Virus record (IMG/VR): IMGVR_UViG_3300035703_000020
Coordinates: 1-64,000 of that record
Source: a virus
DNA: 64,000 bases
Strand: one strand, 5' to 3'
A model generated the notes under the pieces. That model was not told the origin of the DNA. It saw nothing but the letters and a program-made list of their open reading frames with translations, and made no database searches. Positions 24,188 to 31,770 of the stretch are shown one piece after another; position 1 is the first letter of the stretch, and every line of letters begins with the position of its first letter. The translations under genes were made by a program, and so were the position numbers.

Positions 24188-24452
24188 ATATGTCACGGCT
24201 ACCGTCTATCATCAGATGTTCCACGGGAGGACAACGTACTGCGGTGGGACGTACTCCGACCACCGAGTGTCGGCCGCCCACCCGTGGCTAGCCTGCGGAA
24301 CGCGCGTCCTGGTGCAGCACAGGGGCAGGAGTCTCGTCGTCCCGATCACCGACCGGTGCGAATGCACTAGTATCGACCTGTCCTACGAGGCGGCCCGCCG
24401 GCTCGGGATTCCTACGGACGGGATCGCGACGGTCCGGATCCGGGAGCTCTAG
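24045..24452 (+). CDS. Secreted RlpA-like double-psi beta-barrel protein
   Basis: A 135-residue protein. Residues 48-135 match the RlpA/DPBB fold (YVTATVYHQMFHGRTTYCGG, HPWLACGTRVLVQHRGRSL, PITDRCECTSIDLSYEAA with the catalytic-type Asp). Such domains are peptidoglycan lytic transglycosylases or glycan binders. The N-terminal 47 residues read as a signal peptide (AAALGLMSLSLPIINTQSAHA, cut after AHA) although they are encoded out of frame within the last 143 nt of the HNH gene. A shorter ATG at 24135 would give only a stub of a signal. Confidence 0.6.
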   Translation: MRQTKHLNSLKNTVSRAAQFTTSSAAALGLMSLSLPIINTQSAHASGRYVTATVYHQMFHGRTTYCGGTYSDHRVSAAHPWLACGTRVLVQHRGRSLVVPITDRCECTSIDLSYEAARRLGIPTDGIATVRIREL

Positions 24453-24471
24453 GGTCGGGACGGTCGGGGGA

Positions 24472-24536
24472 GTGCACACTGATCCGACCGTCGAGCCCCG
24501 TGGTGCCGTATATTTGAAGGATGAGACCGGAGGAGA
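24472..24536 (+). promoter_or_regulatory. 37-nt-spaced box promoter
   Basis: GTGCACACT at 24472 is 37 nt before TATATT (24509-24514), TCCGACC is 19 nt before the -10 box, and 6 nt after it stands ATG 24521. That ATG is out of frame with the next gene, whose own ATG 24537 has a GGAGGAG site, so the transcript probably has a 16-nt leader. Confidence 0.6.
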
Positions 24537-24716
24537 ATGAAACCGAAGACGAGAGTCATCCTCGAGATGGCCATCGAGCAGGGCGTCCGGCGCGGCTACG
24601 CCCGGGCCCACAAGCACGTCGAGAACCCGACCGAGGGCGCGATCATCGAGCACATCGAGGACTGCGTGATGGGCGAGATCTACGAGTACTTCACCTTCGA
24701 GGAGGACGACATCTGA
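24537..24716 (+). CDS. Conserved cyanophage-type small protein
   Basis: A 59-residue protein (KTRVILEMAIEQGVRRGYAR, AHKHVENPTEGAIIEHIED, EIYEYFTFEEDD). I recall this helical family from many cyanophages, where it is uncharacterised. Strong ribosome site GGAGGAGA. Confidence 0.65.
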   Translation: MKPKTRVILEMAIEQGVRRGYARAHKHVENPTEGAIIEHIEDCVMGEIYEYFTFEEDDI

Positions 24717-24907
24717 TGAAACTAGCACTGACGAGCAAGACCCTGAGGACGGCTCGGGCATACATCCTGTTCTGGGCCGCGATGGCCGGCGCCTTCAGCC
24801 TGATCGTCGCCTTCCCGGTCGCGAGCCGCGCGGCGCTGCTGATCGTCTGCGGGGTGTTCATCCTCATCACGTCCTGGAAGCTGGTGGAGACGTACATCAA
24901 TGACTAA
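24716..24907 (+). CDS. Two-span membrane protein
   Basis: A 63-residue protein with two hydrophobic segments (AYILFWAAMAGAFSLIVAF and AALLIVCGVFILITSW). Starts inside the previous stop. Size and topology would suit a class II holin but nothing else supports this. Confidence 0.6.
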   Translation: MKLALTSKTLRTARAYILFWAAMAGAFSLIVAFPVASRAALLIVCGVFILITSWKLVETYIND

Positions 24908-25115
24908 CAAGAAGACGAAGCTCCTGGCGTCTGTCGCCGGCGTCATCGCATCGCAGGACGAGCGCGGACTGACGGACGAGGAGCTCGCCCAGGAGGTCAT
25001 CGACACGGTGGCGGACTGGTTCGAGGACGTCCTCGAGAACGTCGGCATGCAGCCGACCGTCATCCCCACCCTCCTGCGATGGCAGGCGCACCAGCACGAG
25101 TACCTCAATGACTGA
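24900..25115 (+). CDS. Hypothetical protein
   Basis: A 71-residue acidic helical protein (LTDEELAQEVIDTVADWFED, VIPTLLRWQAHQHEYLND). Overlaps its neighbours by 8 nt on each side. No family recognised. Confidence 0.55.
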   Translation: MTNKKTKLLASVAGVIASQDERGLTDEELAQEVIDTVADWFEDVLENVGMQPTVIPTLLRWQAHQHEYLND

Positions 25116-25122
25116 AGTTCCG

Positions 25123-25467
25123 ATGAGCGAACACCCCATCACCCCACCGCCGGAGCTGGTGCAGCAGTGGGCATCAAACCAGGACTACAGCATTGCCCCC
25201 GCATGGATGCTCAATGACCTCGCCACCCGCGCCGCCCAGTGGGGCGCCGACCAGGAGCTGAAGGCGTGCTGTGAGTGGATGGTAAACGTGCCAGATTTTT
25301 ACACGGGCTCAGAAATCGACCTCCGCGCCGCCCGTCGCCCCAAGCCGCCGAGCTTGAAGGAGCAGGCGCTGGCCCTGATCGACGGCTGCACCAATCCAGA
25401 AGGCGACTACTTGGACGACAACGTTCTGTCCACCATCCGCCGCGCACTGGAGGCGCTGCCCGAATGA
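25123..25467 (+). CDS. ITPPPELV-family protein, copy 2
   Basis: A 114-residue paralogue of 19392-19733: EHPITPPPELVQQWASN, TRAAQWGADQELKACCEWMV, LRAARRPKPPSLKEQAL, TIRRALEALPE. An isolated copy 5.4 kb from the main array. The ATG at 25108 is also possible. Confidence 0.65.
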   Translation: MSEHPITPPPELVQQWASNQDYSIAPAWMLNDLATRAAQWGADQELKACCEWMVNVPDFYTGSEIDLRAARRPKPPSLKEQALALIDGCTNPEGDYLDDNVLSTIRRALEALPE

Positions 25468-25715
25468 CAGACCCAGCGACGATCAACGTGATCAAGGAGA
25501 CACTGCCCGAGTCGCCCGTCTATGACGACGCGTTCACGGTCAAGCGGCAGCGGTGGGGGACCTTCGTGTCCTACGACCTCGAGGGCAACGGGATCATCAC
25601 GTCCCTGACCGAGGAGCTGTGCATCAGCGCGACCCGGTGGTACCTCAAGGCCAGGCAGGAGGGCTTCCCCGAGGCCAGCACCAAGTACGAGGGTACCGTG
25701 GGGGGCAAGCTGTGA
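25464..25715 (+). CDS. Hypothetical protein
   Basis: An 83-residue protein (VYDDAFTVKRQRWGTFVSYD, TSLTEELCISATRWYLKARQ). Alpha/beta, no family recognised. ATGA overlap with the previous gene. Confidence 0.55.
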   Translation: MTDPATINVIKETLPESPVYDDAFTVKRQRWGTFVSYDLEGNGIITSLTEELCISATRWYLKARQEGFPEASTKYEGTVGGKL

Positions 25716-25879
25716 GAGCCGCTATCTTCGCGCTCGCGGCCATCATCATCGGCAACGCCGCGCTCGCCCAGCAGCAGTGCACCTACTCCTTCTGGGTGTG
25801 GCAGGGCGGCGAGCGGGTCAAGGTGTGCTGCAACCAGCAGAACTTCTGCGTCACGAAATTCGGAATCTACAACCAGTGA
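25712..25879 (+). CDS. Small secreted cysteine-containing protein
   Basis: A GTG-start 55-residue protein with a clear signal peptide (VRAAIFALAAIIIGNAALAQ) and a short mature part with one Cys near its start, a CC pair and a further Cys (QQCTY, KVCCNQQNFC). The mature peptide of about 35 residues could be periplasmic or membrane-associated. Role unknown. Confidence 0.6.
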   Translation: MRAAIFALAAIIIGNAALAQQQCTYSFWVWQGGERVKVCCNQQNFCVTKFGIYNQ

Positions 25880-26055
25880 TACTACCGCTCCTCCTGGCTA
25901 CGATAGTCCAGTATGACTTCCTCGACAGACCAGTTCCTGAGGCGGTTGCGCGACAGTGCGCGGCCGACGTCGGGATCCCCTACGCCTCCGACAACTTCAC
26001 CGACACCGAGTGGCGGGAGTTCCAGCGGTGCGTCATCCACCGAATCAACCACTGA
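25876..26055 (+). CDS. Small exported or membrane-anchored protein
   Basis: A GTG-start 59-residue protein: hydrophobic N-terminus (VILPLLLATIVQYDFL) then RQCAADVGIPYASDNFTDTE and FQRCVIHRINH with two Cys. It overlaps the preceding secreted peptide gene by 4 nt, so the pair may act together. Confidence 0.5.
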   Translation: MILPLLLATIVQYDFLDRPVPEAVARQCAADVGIPYASDNFTDTEWREFQRCVIHRINH

Positions 26056-26059
26056 GAGC

Positions 26060-26287
26060 ATGACCAAGCGAATCCTGCCCACGATCAACGGCGTCCAGTA
26101 CGAGTGGTCCGAGGCGATCGGCGTCGCCCTCGGGCTGGTGATCGGCGGGCTGCTGTCAGCGCTGATCGGCGCCTGGTTCATCCACCTCGTCCTCGGGTGG
26201 ATCGGCGTCGGCGCTCTGACGTTCAAGCAGGTCTTCGGCCTGCTCCTGGTCTGGGAGTACATCAAACCACGCACGGAGTCCAAATGA
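26060..26287 (+). CDS. Two-span membrane protein
   Basis: A 75-residue protein with hydrophobic segments at about 18-42 (VALGLVIGGLLSALIGAWFI) and 46-65 (WIGVGALTFKQVFGLLLVW). The Ser/Thr-rich upstream extension in this frame is the shadow of the previous gene. Function unknown. Confidence 0.6.
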   Translation: MTKRILPTINGVQYEWSEAIGVALGLVIGGLLSALIGAWFIHLVLGWIGVGALTFKQVFGLLLVWEYIKPRTESK

Positions 26288-26655
26288 GCAACGAAGAGCG
26301 CTACACTTTCACCTACGAGTACGGCGACGTCGGCGTGACAATGAGCGTCGGCATGGGTCTCAACGTCGAGGAGATGCTCGAGCAGTTCGAGAACTTTCTC
26401 CTCGCGACCGGGTACCGCCTGCACGAGGGCCAGAGCGTCGGCCTGGTCGATGATGCGGCGGAGACCGCGCCGGAGTCGAAGGTCGACGGTTACATCGGCG
26501 GCCTGTTCGACGACCACTCGGGCAGCGTGCTCAAGTTCGACGGGGCCGCGGCGTGGGCGGCCGGGGCCGACTATCTGCACTTCGACGGCGGCGACGCGCG
26601 CGCGGCTGCCACGGCGCCGAAGCCCTCCTACGACGACGTGATCTCGTTCGGCTGA
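26284..26655 (+). CDS. Hypothetical protein
   Basis: A 123-residue protein (YTFTYEYGDVGVTMSVGM, VEEMLEQFENFLLATGYRLH) with an acidic Ala/Gly C-terminus. The first half looks like a small folded domain seen in phage proteins of unknown role. Confidence 0.55.
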   Translation: MSNEERYTFTYEYGDVGVTMSVGMGLNVEEMLEQFENFLLATGYRLHEGQSVGLVDDAAETAPESKVDGYIGGLFDDHSGSVLKFDGAAAWAAGADYLHFDGGDARAAATAPKPSYDDVISFG

Positions 26656-26831
26656 TGGAGCAACTCACGCCCGAGCAGGCCAAACTCGTCCACCGCGCGG
26701 TGCGGTACTACCAGATGAACGGCACCGTCGCCGGCTCGCCGGAGTACCGCAAGTGCGACCCCATCCTCGACGCGCTGTTCGACAGGATCTACGAGCGGGA
26801 GAAGGCCGGGCAGGCCGAGTGTGACATCTAG
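26655..26831 (+). CDS. Hypothetical small protein
   Basis: A 58-residue protein (LTPEQAKLVHRAVRYYQMNG, DPILDALFDRIYEREKAGQ). Helical; TGATG overlap with the previous gene. Confidence 0.5.
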   Translation: MEQLTPEQAKLVHRAVRYYQMNGTVAGSPEYRKCDPILDALFDRIYEREKAGQAECDI

Positions 26832-26842
26832 GTGACCGGCAC

Positions 26843-26885
26843 GGGGTCGGGCGCGCAGCCCGGCCCCTCGCTGTATGATGGACCC
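26843..26885 (+). promoter_or_regulatory. Hairpin plus TATGAT promoter, leaderless type
   Basis: GGGG-T-CGGGC pairs with GCCCG-G-CCCC (26843-26867), then TATGAT at 26874-26879 and exactly 6 nt to the ATG at 26886. It starts the unit containing the topoisomerase gene. Confidence 0.65.
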
Positions 26886-27104
26886 ATGGACAACCTTCTA
26901 CACAGGGCGAAGGCCCTATTCGACAAGGGCTCGCGCGAGGGCATCCTCGCCTTCCTGCAGGAGATCGACCCCAACGGGTCGTGGACCGACGCGGCGTCCG
27001 TCGCCGACGGCCTGGAGCCGCTCACGTTCGACGAGGCCCTGATCGAGCTGCAGGACGCGATCGACGAGCTCGAGATTGAACAACGCACCGCGCAACCAGC
27101 ATGA
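26886..27104 (+). CDS. Hypothetical acidic protein
   Basis: A 72-residue acidic protein (LLHRAKALFDKGSREGILAF, FDEALIELQDAIDELEIEQR). It overlaps the topoisomerase start by 4 nt and may be co-translated with it. Confidence 0.6.
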   Translation: MDNLLHRAKALFDKGSREGILAFLQEIDPNGSWTDAASVADGLEPLTFDEALIELQDAIDELEIEQRTAQPA

Positions 27105-29089
27105 CCGAGAACGCGAACATCACCCCGGTCGGCCTCGTCTCCGAGATGAAGACGGCCTATCTCGACTACAGCATGGCCGTGCTCGTCGGGCGCGCCATCC
27201 CCGACCTGTACGACGGCCTGAAGCCGGTCACCCGCCGCGTGCTCACGGCCATGAAGTGGCTCGGGCTGCGGCCCGAGGCCCGCTACATGAAGGCGGCCAG
27301 GATCGAGGGCGAGACGATGGGTAAGCTGCACCCCCACTCCGGTTCATACGGGGCGATGGTGACGGCCGCCGCGTGGTGGACCAACAACAACCCATTGATC
27401 GACGGGTGGGGCAACTGGGGCTCCCCGACCGACGGCCCTGCGGCGCCCCGATATACTGAAGCCAAACTAACGCAGTTCGCCTGGGACGCGCTGCTCCAGG
27501 ACTCGGACACCTGGGTCACCCGCGACAACTACGACGGCAGCCTGCAGGAGCCGGTCCAGCTGAACGCCCGCCTCCCCCTCCTCCTGCTCAACGGCGCCGA
27601 GGGGATCGGCGTGGGCTACGCGACAAAGGTCCCGACCCACAACCTCCGCGGAGTCGCCAAGGCCCTCCGGTCGCTGGTCGACGACGATATAATCGCGGCC
27701 AAGAACGCTTTGGCGCCCGACTTCCCCACCGGCTGCGACATCGTCAAGGACGGGGGGCTGGTCGAGTACCTGAACACCGGCCGCGGGCAGATCCGCATGC
27801 GGGCCGTCTGCGAGCGGGAGAAGATCGACTACGGCAAGCGGTCTAAGCGCGACGCCCTCGTCTTCACCAATCTGCCGCTCCACATCAATACCGAGCAGGT
27901 CGGCGAGCAGGTCAAGGACGCGCTCGAGAAGGGGAAGATCACGACCGTCGCCGACATCCGTGACGAGACCGACAAGACCGGCGTGCGGCTGGTCGTCGTG
28001 CTGAAGGCAGGCGCCGACGCTGACCAGGCCGAAGCCGAGCTGTTCCACCACACGTCGCTCGACACGAAGTTCTCCGCCCAGAACCTCGCGATCGACGGCC
28101 TCAAGCCGGTGCAGCTGCCACCCCACGAGATGCTGATCAGGTGGGCGGGGTGGCGCGACGGCCGCCTTGTCGAGTCCCTGAAGGCGGAGCTCGGCAAGCG
28201 CCGCGAGCGGCTGGAGGTCGTGCAGGGCATGATCTCCGCGATGCTCGTCATCGAGGACATCATCGACGCCGTCCGCCAGTCCAAGGACCGCGCGACGGCG
28301 CGGGCGAGGATCGTCAAGATGGAGTTCTCGGAGCTGCAGGCCGACGCCATCCTCGACATGCGGCTGGCGCAGCTGACGAAGCTCGACGACAAGCAGCTGC
28401 AGGCCGAGGCGAAGGAGATCCAGGCGCGCATCAAGGAGATCATCACCCTGACGTCGTCCGAGAAGAAGCGCCGCGAGTACATCGTCTCCGAGGTGGAGGC
28501 GCTGGCCGAGCGGCACGGGAACGCCCGCCGCTCGAGGGCGATCGACGAGCCCAAGTCCCTCGCGGTCGAGACCGTGAAGGTCGGCAGGAAGACCGTGAAG
28601 GTGGCGGCCGCGGGGCCGAAGACCCGCTTCGTGCTGGTCGACGAGGAGAAGGGCATCCTCACGCAGCTGAAGGGCCCCCGGGGCGCGAATCTGTCCGTGC
28701 AGGACGACCAGGAGGTCGTGGTCGCGTGCGGGAACGGCCTCTTCTACAAGCTGTCGGCGAAGCACAAGGGCCCGGTGGCATCGGAGCCCACGAAGGTCCT
28801 GGCCCGGGCTACAACGGCGAAGTTACCCGCGAAACCGCTCGTGGCCGTGTGGAAAACCCCGGACGGCGTGTTCGGGAACGTGATCCCGTGGGAGACCATG
28901 GTCAAGACCACGTCGCGTGGCAAGCGGTGGCTGCCCGAGGGCGCCGAGCTGCTGCACCTGGGCGATACGTACACACTGCCGATGAGGGGCCGGAAGAAGG
29001 ACAAGGTCGTGGGCATCAACTCGATCAAGGCGCGCCCGGTCGGAGGGGTGGGGACCAAGCTGGCCAAGCTCGAGGACGCTGACGTGTGA
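27101..29089 (+). CDS. Type IIA topoisomerase A subunit (GyrA/ParC-like)
   Basis: A 662-residue protein: YLDYSMAVLVGRAIPDLYDG and LKPVTRRVLTAM at the N-terminus, the DNA-cleaving Tyr in AAPRYTEAKL (about residue 118), NGAEGIGVGYATKVPTHN, a tower region, and a long coiled coil with ILDMRLAQLTKLD. The C-terminal part holds GyrA-like beta-pinwheel blades but is shorter than cellular GyrA. It cuts and passes DNA duplexes; the ATPase (B) partner is not in this window. T4-like phages encode a comparable enzyme as gp39/52/60. Confidence 0.92.
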   Translation: MTENANITPVGLVSEMKTAYLDYSMAVLVGRAIPDLYDGLKPVTRRVLTAMKWLGLRPEARYMKAARIEGETMGKLHPHSGSYGAMVTAAAWWTNNNPLIDGWGNWGSPTDGPAAPRYTEAKLTQFAWDALLQDSDTWVTRDNYDGSLQEPVQLNARLPLLLLNGAEGIGVGYATKVPTHNLRGVAKALRSLVDDDIIAAKNALAPDFPTGCDIVKDGGLVEYLNTGRGQIRMRAVCEREKIDYGKRSKRDALVFTNLPLHINTEQVGEQVKDALEKGKITTVADIRDETDKTGVRLVVVLKAGADADQAEAELFHHTSLDTKFSAQNLAIDGLKPVQLPPHEMLIRWAGWRDGRLVESLKAELGKRRERLEVVQGMISAMLVIEDIIDAVRQSKDRATARARIVKMEFSELQADAILDMRLAQLTKLDDKQLQAEAKEIQARIKEIITLTSSEKKRREYIVSEVEALAERHGNARRSRAIDEPKSLAVETVKVGRKTVKVAAAGPKTRFVLVDEEKGILTQLKGPRGANLSVQDDQEVVVACGNGLFYKLSAKHKGPVASEPTKVLARATTAKLPAKPLVAVWKTPDGVFGNVIPWETMVKTTSRGKRWLPEGAELLHLGDTYTLPMRGRKKDKVVGINSIKARPVGGVGTKLAKLEDADV

Positions 29090-29143
29090 GACCCCTCTCG
29101 CGAGGGGGGCGTGTGTGTACACTCTCGCGTGACGGTCAGAGGG

Positions 29144-29192
29144 GCGCACACCGTTTCAACCGGAGGGGCGCCCCGGGGCCCATAATACATTC
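29144..29192 (+). promoter_or_regulatory. 37-nt-spaced box promoter, leaderless type
   Basis: GCGCACACC at 29144 is 37 nt before CATAAT (29181-29186); TTCAACC is 19 nt before the -10 box, and 6 nt separate the -10 box from the ATG at 29193. The region 29090-29143 also holds a short G-rich inverted repeat after the topoisomerase stop. Confidence 0.62.
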
Positions 29193-29441
29193 ATGAACGA
29201 AACGAACTTCCGGATCCGCCCCACCGCCGTCACCTACGACCGGGTCGAGGTCCTCGCCTTCTCCGACGGCACCTACGGCAAGCACTGCGTGAAGCAGTAC
29301 GTGAGCACCCCCAGCCGCCACGCGCTGCCCCAGCCGAGCTGGTCCCACGTCGCATCCTGGCGCGAGATCAACCCCGAGATCGTCGGCGTGCGGTTCGAGT
29401 ACATGAACCCCCGCTGCGAGATCTTCGTCCCCAACCGCTGA
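29193..29441 (+). CDS. Hypothetical protein
   Basis: An 82-residue protein (MNETNFRIRPTAVTYDRVEV, EINPEIVGVRFEYMNPRCEI). Beta-rich, no family recognised; start set by the promoter. Confidence 0.6.
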   Translation: MNETNFRIRPTAVTYDRVEVLAFSDGTYGKHCVKQYVSTPSRHALPQPSWSHVASWREINPEIVGVRFEYMNPRCEIFVPNR

Positions 29442-29448
29442 AACAACG

Positions 29449-29694
29449 ATGAAACTCTACAACCCATCCGTCCGCATCATGGTCGACTTCTACCCGATCC
29501 GCGCCGGCTACGGTGAGCCCGTGGTCAAGGGCAAGTTCCTCAAGGTCGTCGACCTCGACGGCATGACCTCCAAGCGCGTCGTCAGCCAGCGGGAGATGAA
29601 CAACGAGATCCGCGAGCGCCTGAACAACGACTACGCTGTCATCGACTTCAACACCGAGGCCGAGGTCCACAACCCGATGTGGGGCGCGTGCTGA
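29449..29694 (+). CDS. Hypothetical protein
   Basis: An 81-residue protein (VRIMVDFYPIRAGYGEPVVK, SKRVVSQREMNNEIRERLNN, AVIDFNTEAEVHNPMWGA). Alpha/beta, no family recognised. Confidence 0.6.
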   Translation: MKLYNPSVRIMVDFYPIRAGYGEPVVKGKFLKVVDLDGMTSKRVVSQREMNNEIRERLNNDYAVIDFNTEAEVHNPMWGAC

Positions 29695-30140
29695 TGAACT
29701 GGCGCACGGAGCTAGAGCGGACGCTGCAAGACATGGAGGACGAGCTCGAGGTGCTCGTCATCAAGGCCCAAGGGCGCCCGATGGCGCCCACGGCCGTGCC
29801 CATCGACCACCCGGTCTTCGACCGCGAGTTCGACGGAGGCTTCGGCGGCTCAGAGGGCTGCCACTTCACCGCCTGGGGCGGCAAGTACGTCTACTTTCCG
29901 GCCGTGTACGACGGCTCGGAGTGGATCGACTTCGTGCCCCCGCAACCCCTGCCTGCAAGCCACGTCCCACATCGGAGGAGAATGACCATGGCAAAGTACA
30001 CTATCTGCACATTGCTGGCCGTCTCGGCTGTCATCGGATACAACGCCTTCTTGATCCAGCGCGACGCCAAACTGTTCGACGCGGCAGCGCATGCGCGCGC
30101 CTGTGAGCAGGTGAAAACCTTCCATCCGGACTGCAAATGA
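29694..30140 (+). CDS. Hypothetical protein with possible internal start
   Basis: A 148-residue frame. Residues 1-96 are a soluble part (ELERTLQDMEDELEVLVIKA, GGFGGSEGCHFTAWGGKYVY). Residues 97-148, from an ATG at 29982 with a strong GGAGGAG site, read as a small membrane protein (MTMAKYTICTLLAVSAVIGY). Either one protein with a late membrane anchor or two products in the same frame. Confidence 0.5.
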   Translation: MNWRTELERTLQDMEDELEVLVIKAQGRPMAPTAVPIDHPVFDREFDGGFGGSEGCHFTAWGGKYVYFPAVYDGSEWIDFVPPQPLPASHVPHRRRMTMAKYTICTLLAVSAVIGYNAFLIQRDAKLFDAAAHARACEQVKTFHPDCK

Positions 30141-30349
30141 TGGAGGGGGAGCGCGACTGGAGGCACTACGTGACCCTCATCGGCCTCGCGATCGAGGACA
30201 CGATCCCGAACCCGTCGGAGATCGAGACGCTCGACGCGGTAAAACTGCTGGTGAGGGAGAACAACGCGCTTCGCCGCGCGGTCGGCCTCCCATCATACGC
30301 CGAGATGGCAGCACTCGAGGAGAGGGAGCGCTATGGGGAGACCCTGTGA
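30137..30349 (+). CDS. Hypothetical small protein
   Basis: A 70-residue protein (IEDTIPNPSEIETLDAVKLL, VRENNALRRAVGLPSYAEMA) with a helical, leucine-zipper-like middle. No family recognised. Confidence 0.55.
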   Translation: MMEGERDWRHYVTLIGLAIEDTIPNPSEIETLDAVKLLVRENNALRRAVGLPSYAEMAALEERERYGETL

Positions 30350-30542
30350 CCGCGAGCCCCGCATCATGCGGGAGGAGCTCGGTACCTCACAACTGATCAC
30401 CGACTACGGCGCGCTCGACCGCGCCATGGCGGCGAAGAACGACCCGGCCCGCATCCGCAACGCGGAGGACTACGACGACTGGGAGTACGGAACCGAGCCC
30501 ATCCCGCACGACCACACGTGGACGAGAAAACGCAGCACATAG
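30333..30542 (+). CDS. Hypothetical small protein
   Basis: A 69-residue acidic protein (SQLITDYGALDRAMAAKNDP, AEDYDDWEYGTEPIPHDHTW). It overlaps both neighbours. Confidence 0.5.
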   Translation: MGRPCDREPRIMREELGTSQLITDYGALDRAMAAKNDPARIRNAEDYDDWEYGTEPIPHDHTWTRKRST

Positions 30543-30688
30543 AGGCCATCTGCGACTGGGCCGAGGCGCGCATGGAAGCCCTCCTCAACGAGGGGAAGAT
30601 CCAGGAGGCGCTCGACATCGGCCGCGAGTTCCACGAGTGGATGAGGGCGCCCCCGGGGTTCGACCACGACCTCGAGCACCCGCCGTGA
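30518..30688 (+). CDS. Hypothetical small protein
   Basis: A GTG-start 56-residue acidic helical protein (VDEKTQHIEAICDWAEARME, ALDIGREFHEWMRAPPGFDH). Overlaps the previous gene by 25 nt. Confidence 0.5.
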   Translation: MDEKTQHIEAICDWAEARMEALLNEGKIQEALDIGREFHEWMRAPPGFDHDLEHPP

Positions 30689-30699
30689 CGCCTGGCGGA

Positions 30700-30761
30700 C
30701 CGCACACCCAGGCCTGACGGCCGGCCCCTGGCGCGGTAGAATCAAGGAAACGACCCGACAC
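30700..30761 (+). promoter_or_regulatory. 37-nt-spaced box promoter
   Basis: CCGCACACC at 30700 is 37 nt before TAGAAT (30737-30742). The leader contains CAAGGAAA, a usable ribosome site, before the ATG at 30762. Confidence 0.58.
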
Positions 30762-31010
30762 ATGACCGAGACAGACAACCTCGCCATCGCCCGCATCGAG
30801 CACCTCGTCGACCGGGCCGCCCACCACGCCAAGCTCGGCGACGACCGGCTCAAGGAGTTCCTGCTCGCCGAGGCCAAGATCCAGGCGATGGTGATGGACG
30901 GCGCCGACCGGGTGTTCCAGATGCGGTACCACCGCTACGCCTCCGACTCCTTCGGCGTCGACTTCGAGGTCACGCACGGCGACGAGGAGCTCATGTTCGG
31001 GGGCGTGTGA
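30762..31010 (+). CDS. Hypothetical protein
   Basis: An 82-residue protein (IARIEHLVDRAAHHAKLGDD, FQMRYHRYASDSFGVDFEVT). The protein at 49015 has a related opening (AIDRIHYLVERAEELYGHG). No family recognised. Confidence 0.55.
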   Translation: MTETDNLAIARIEHLVDRAAHHAKLGDDRLKEFLLAEAKIQAMVMDGADRVFQMRYHRYASDSFGVDFEVTHGDEELMFGGV

Positions 31011-31177
31011 TGTTTGCGCGCGGGCCCCTAGCCGGGATTCACAGCGGATTCTGGTGGTGCGGGCAGTGCTTCGAGGCGTGGCTCCACCTGATGAGGGAGA
31101 GCGAGGACGTCGACTACAACTGCTGGGACTTCTTCTACCATCTCAGCTACTGGTATCCAGACCATGAGGGAAGATGA
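31010..31177 (+). CDS. Trp/Cys-rich small protein
   Basis: A 55-residue protein rich in aromatic residues (HSGFWWCGQCFEAWLHLM, YNCWDFFYHLSYWYPDH) with a CxxC pair and a further Cys. It could bind a metal or heme; unknown family. TGATG overlap with the previous gene. Confidence 0.5.
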   Translation: MFARGPLAGIHSGFWWCGQCFEAWLHLMRESEDVDYNCWDFFYHLSYWYPDHEGR

Positions 31178-31404
31178 ATCTAGGGCAATGGACGAGTTTC
31201 TGGCAAGGGTTCGAGGGGCTTGCAGTTGCGTTCGGGTGGTGGCGCTTTCTGTTACGCCTCCCCCAGTCGTGCGACTACTCGATCGAGCGGGTGGAGCTCT
31301 GGGAGGAGCTGAGCTGCGGGTGGATGAGAGAGTACATCTGGCCGTACGACGACTGGTACGAGCCGCGCGTAAGCGAAGAACGTAAGCTGAGGCTGGGACG
31401 ATGA
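31174..31404 (+). CDS. Trp-rich small protein
   Basis: A 76-residue protein (LGQWTSFWQGFEGLAVAFGW, WEELSCGWMREYIWPYDDWY). Like its upstream neighbour it is unusually rich in Trp and Tyr. ATGA overlap on both sides. Confidence 0.5.
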   Translation: MNLGQWTSFWQGFEGLAVAFGWWRFLLRLPQSCDYSIERVELWEELSCGWMREYIWPYDDWYEPRVSEERKLRLGR

Positions 31405-31769
31405 CCAAACTGCAGGCGACGGGCGGGTTCAACCCGGACGACGGCTACTCCCTCGGCATCTGCGCCGGCGAGGAGAGCCCGTTCGTCACGATCTCCAACC
31501 TCGAGCGGTCCGACCTGGTCTACCTCCGCGACCTGCTCGACTGCCTCATCTGGAAGGAGGAGGACACCGACTACGGGTCCGTCAAGGGGCGCGTGCAGGT
31601 CGTGCTCGACGAGTACGTCGCCCTGCAGCTGGTCGAGGAGGCCGCCGACCGGGTCATCCACGCGCTGAGGGACATCATCCTCACGCAGGTCGACTTCACG
31701 GAGGACGTGCGCGGCCTGGTGCGCTGGGACGTGCTCGAGCCGATGATAACGCGACCGCTGGAGGACTGA
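31401..31769 (+). CDS. Hypothetical protein
   Basis: A 122-residue acidic protein (FNPDDGYSLGICAGEESPFV, LERSDLVYLRDLLDCLIWKE, LRDIILTQVDFTEDVRGLVR). No family recognised. Confidence 0.55.
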   Translation: MTKLQATGGFNPDDGYSLGICAGEESPFVTISNLERSDLVYLRDLLDCLIWKEEDTDYGSVKGRVQVVLDEYVALQLVEEAADRVIHALRDIILTQVDFTEDVRGLVRWDVLEPMITRPLED

Positions 31770-31770
31770 G

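Noticed and set aside
23553-24190. A group I intron carrying the HNH gene.
   Set aside because: Almost all of the insert is HNH coding sequence; there is no room for a catalytic intron core and no core pairing was seen.
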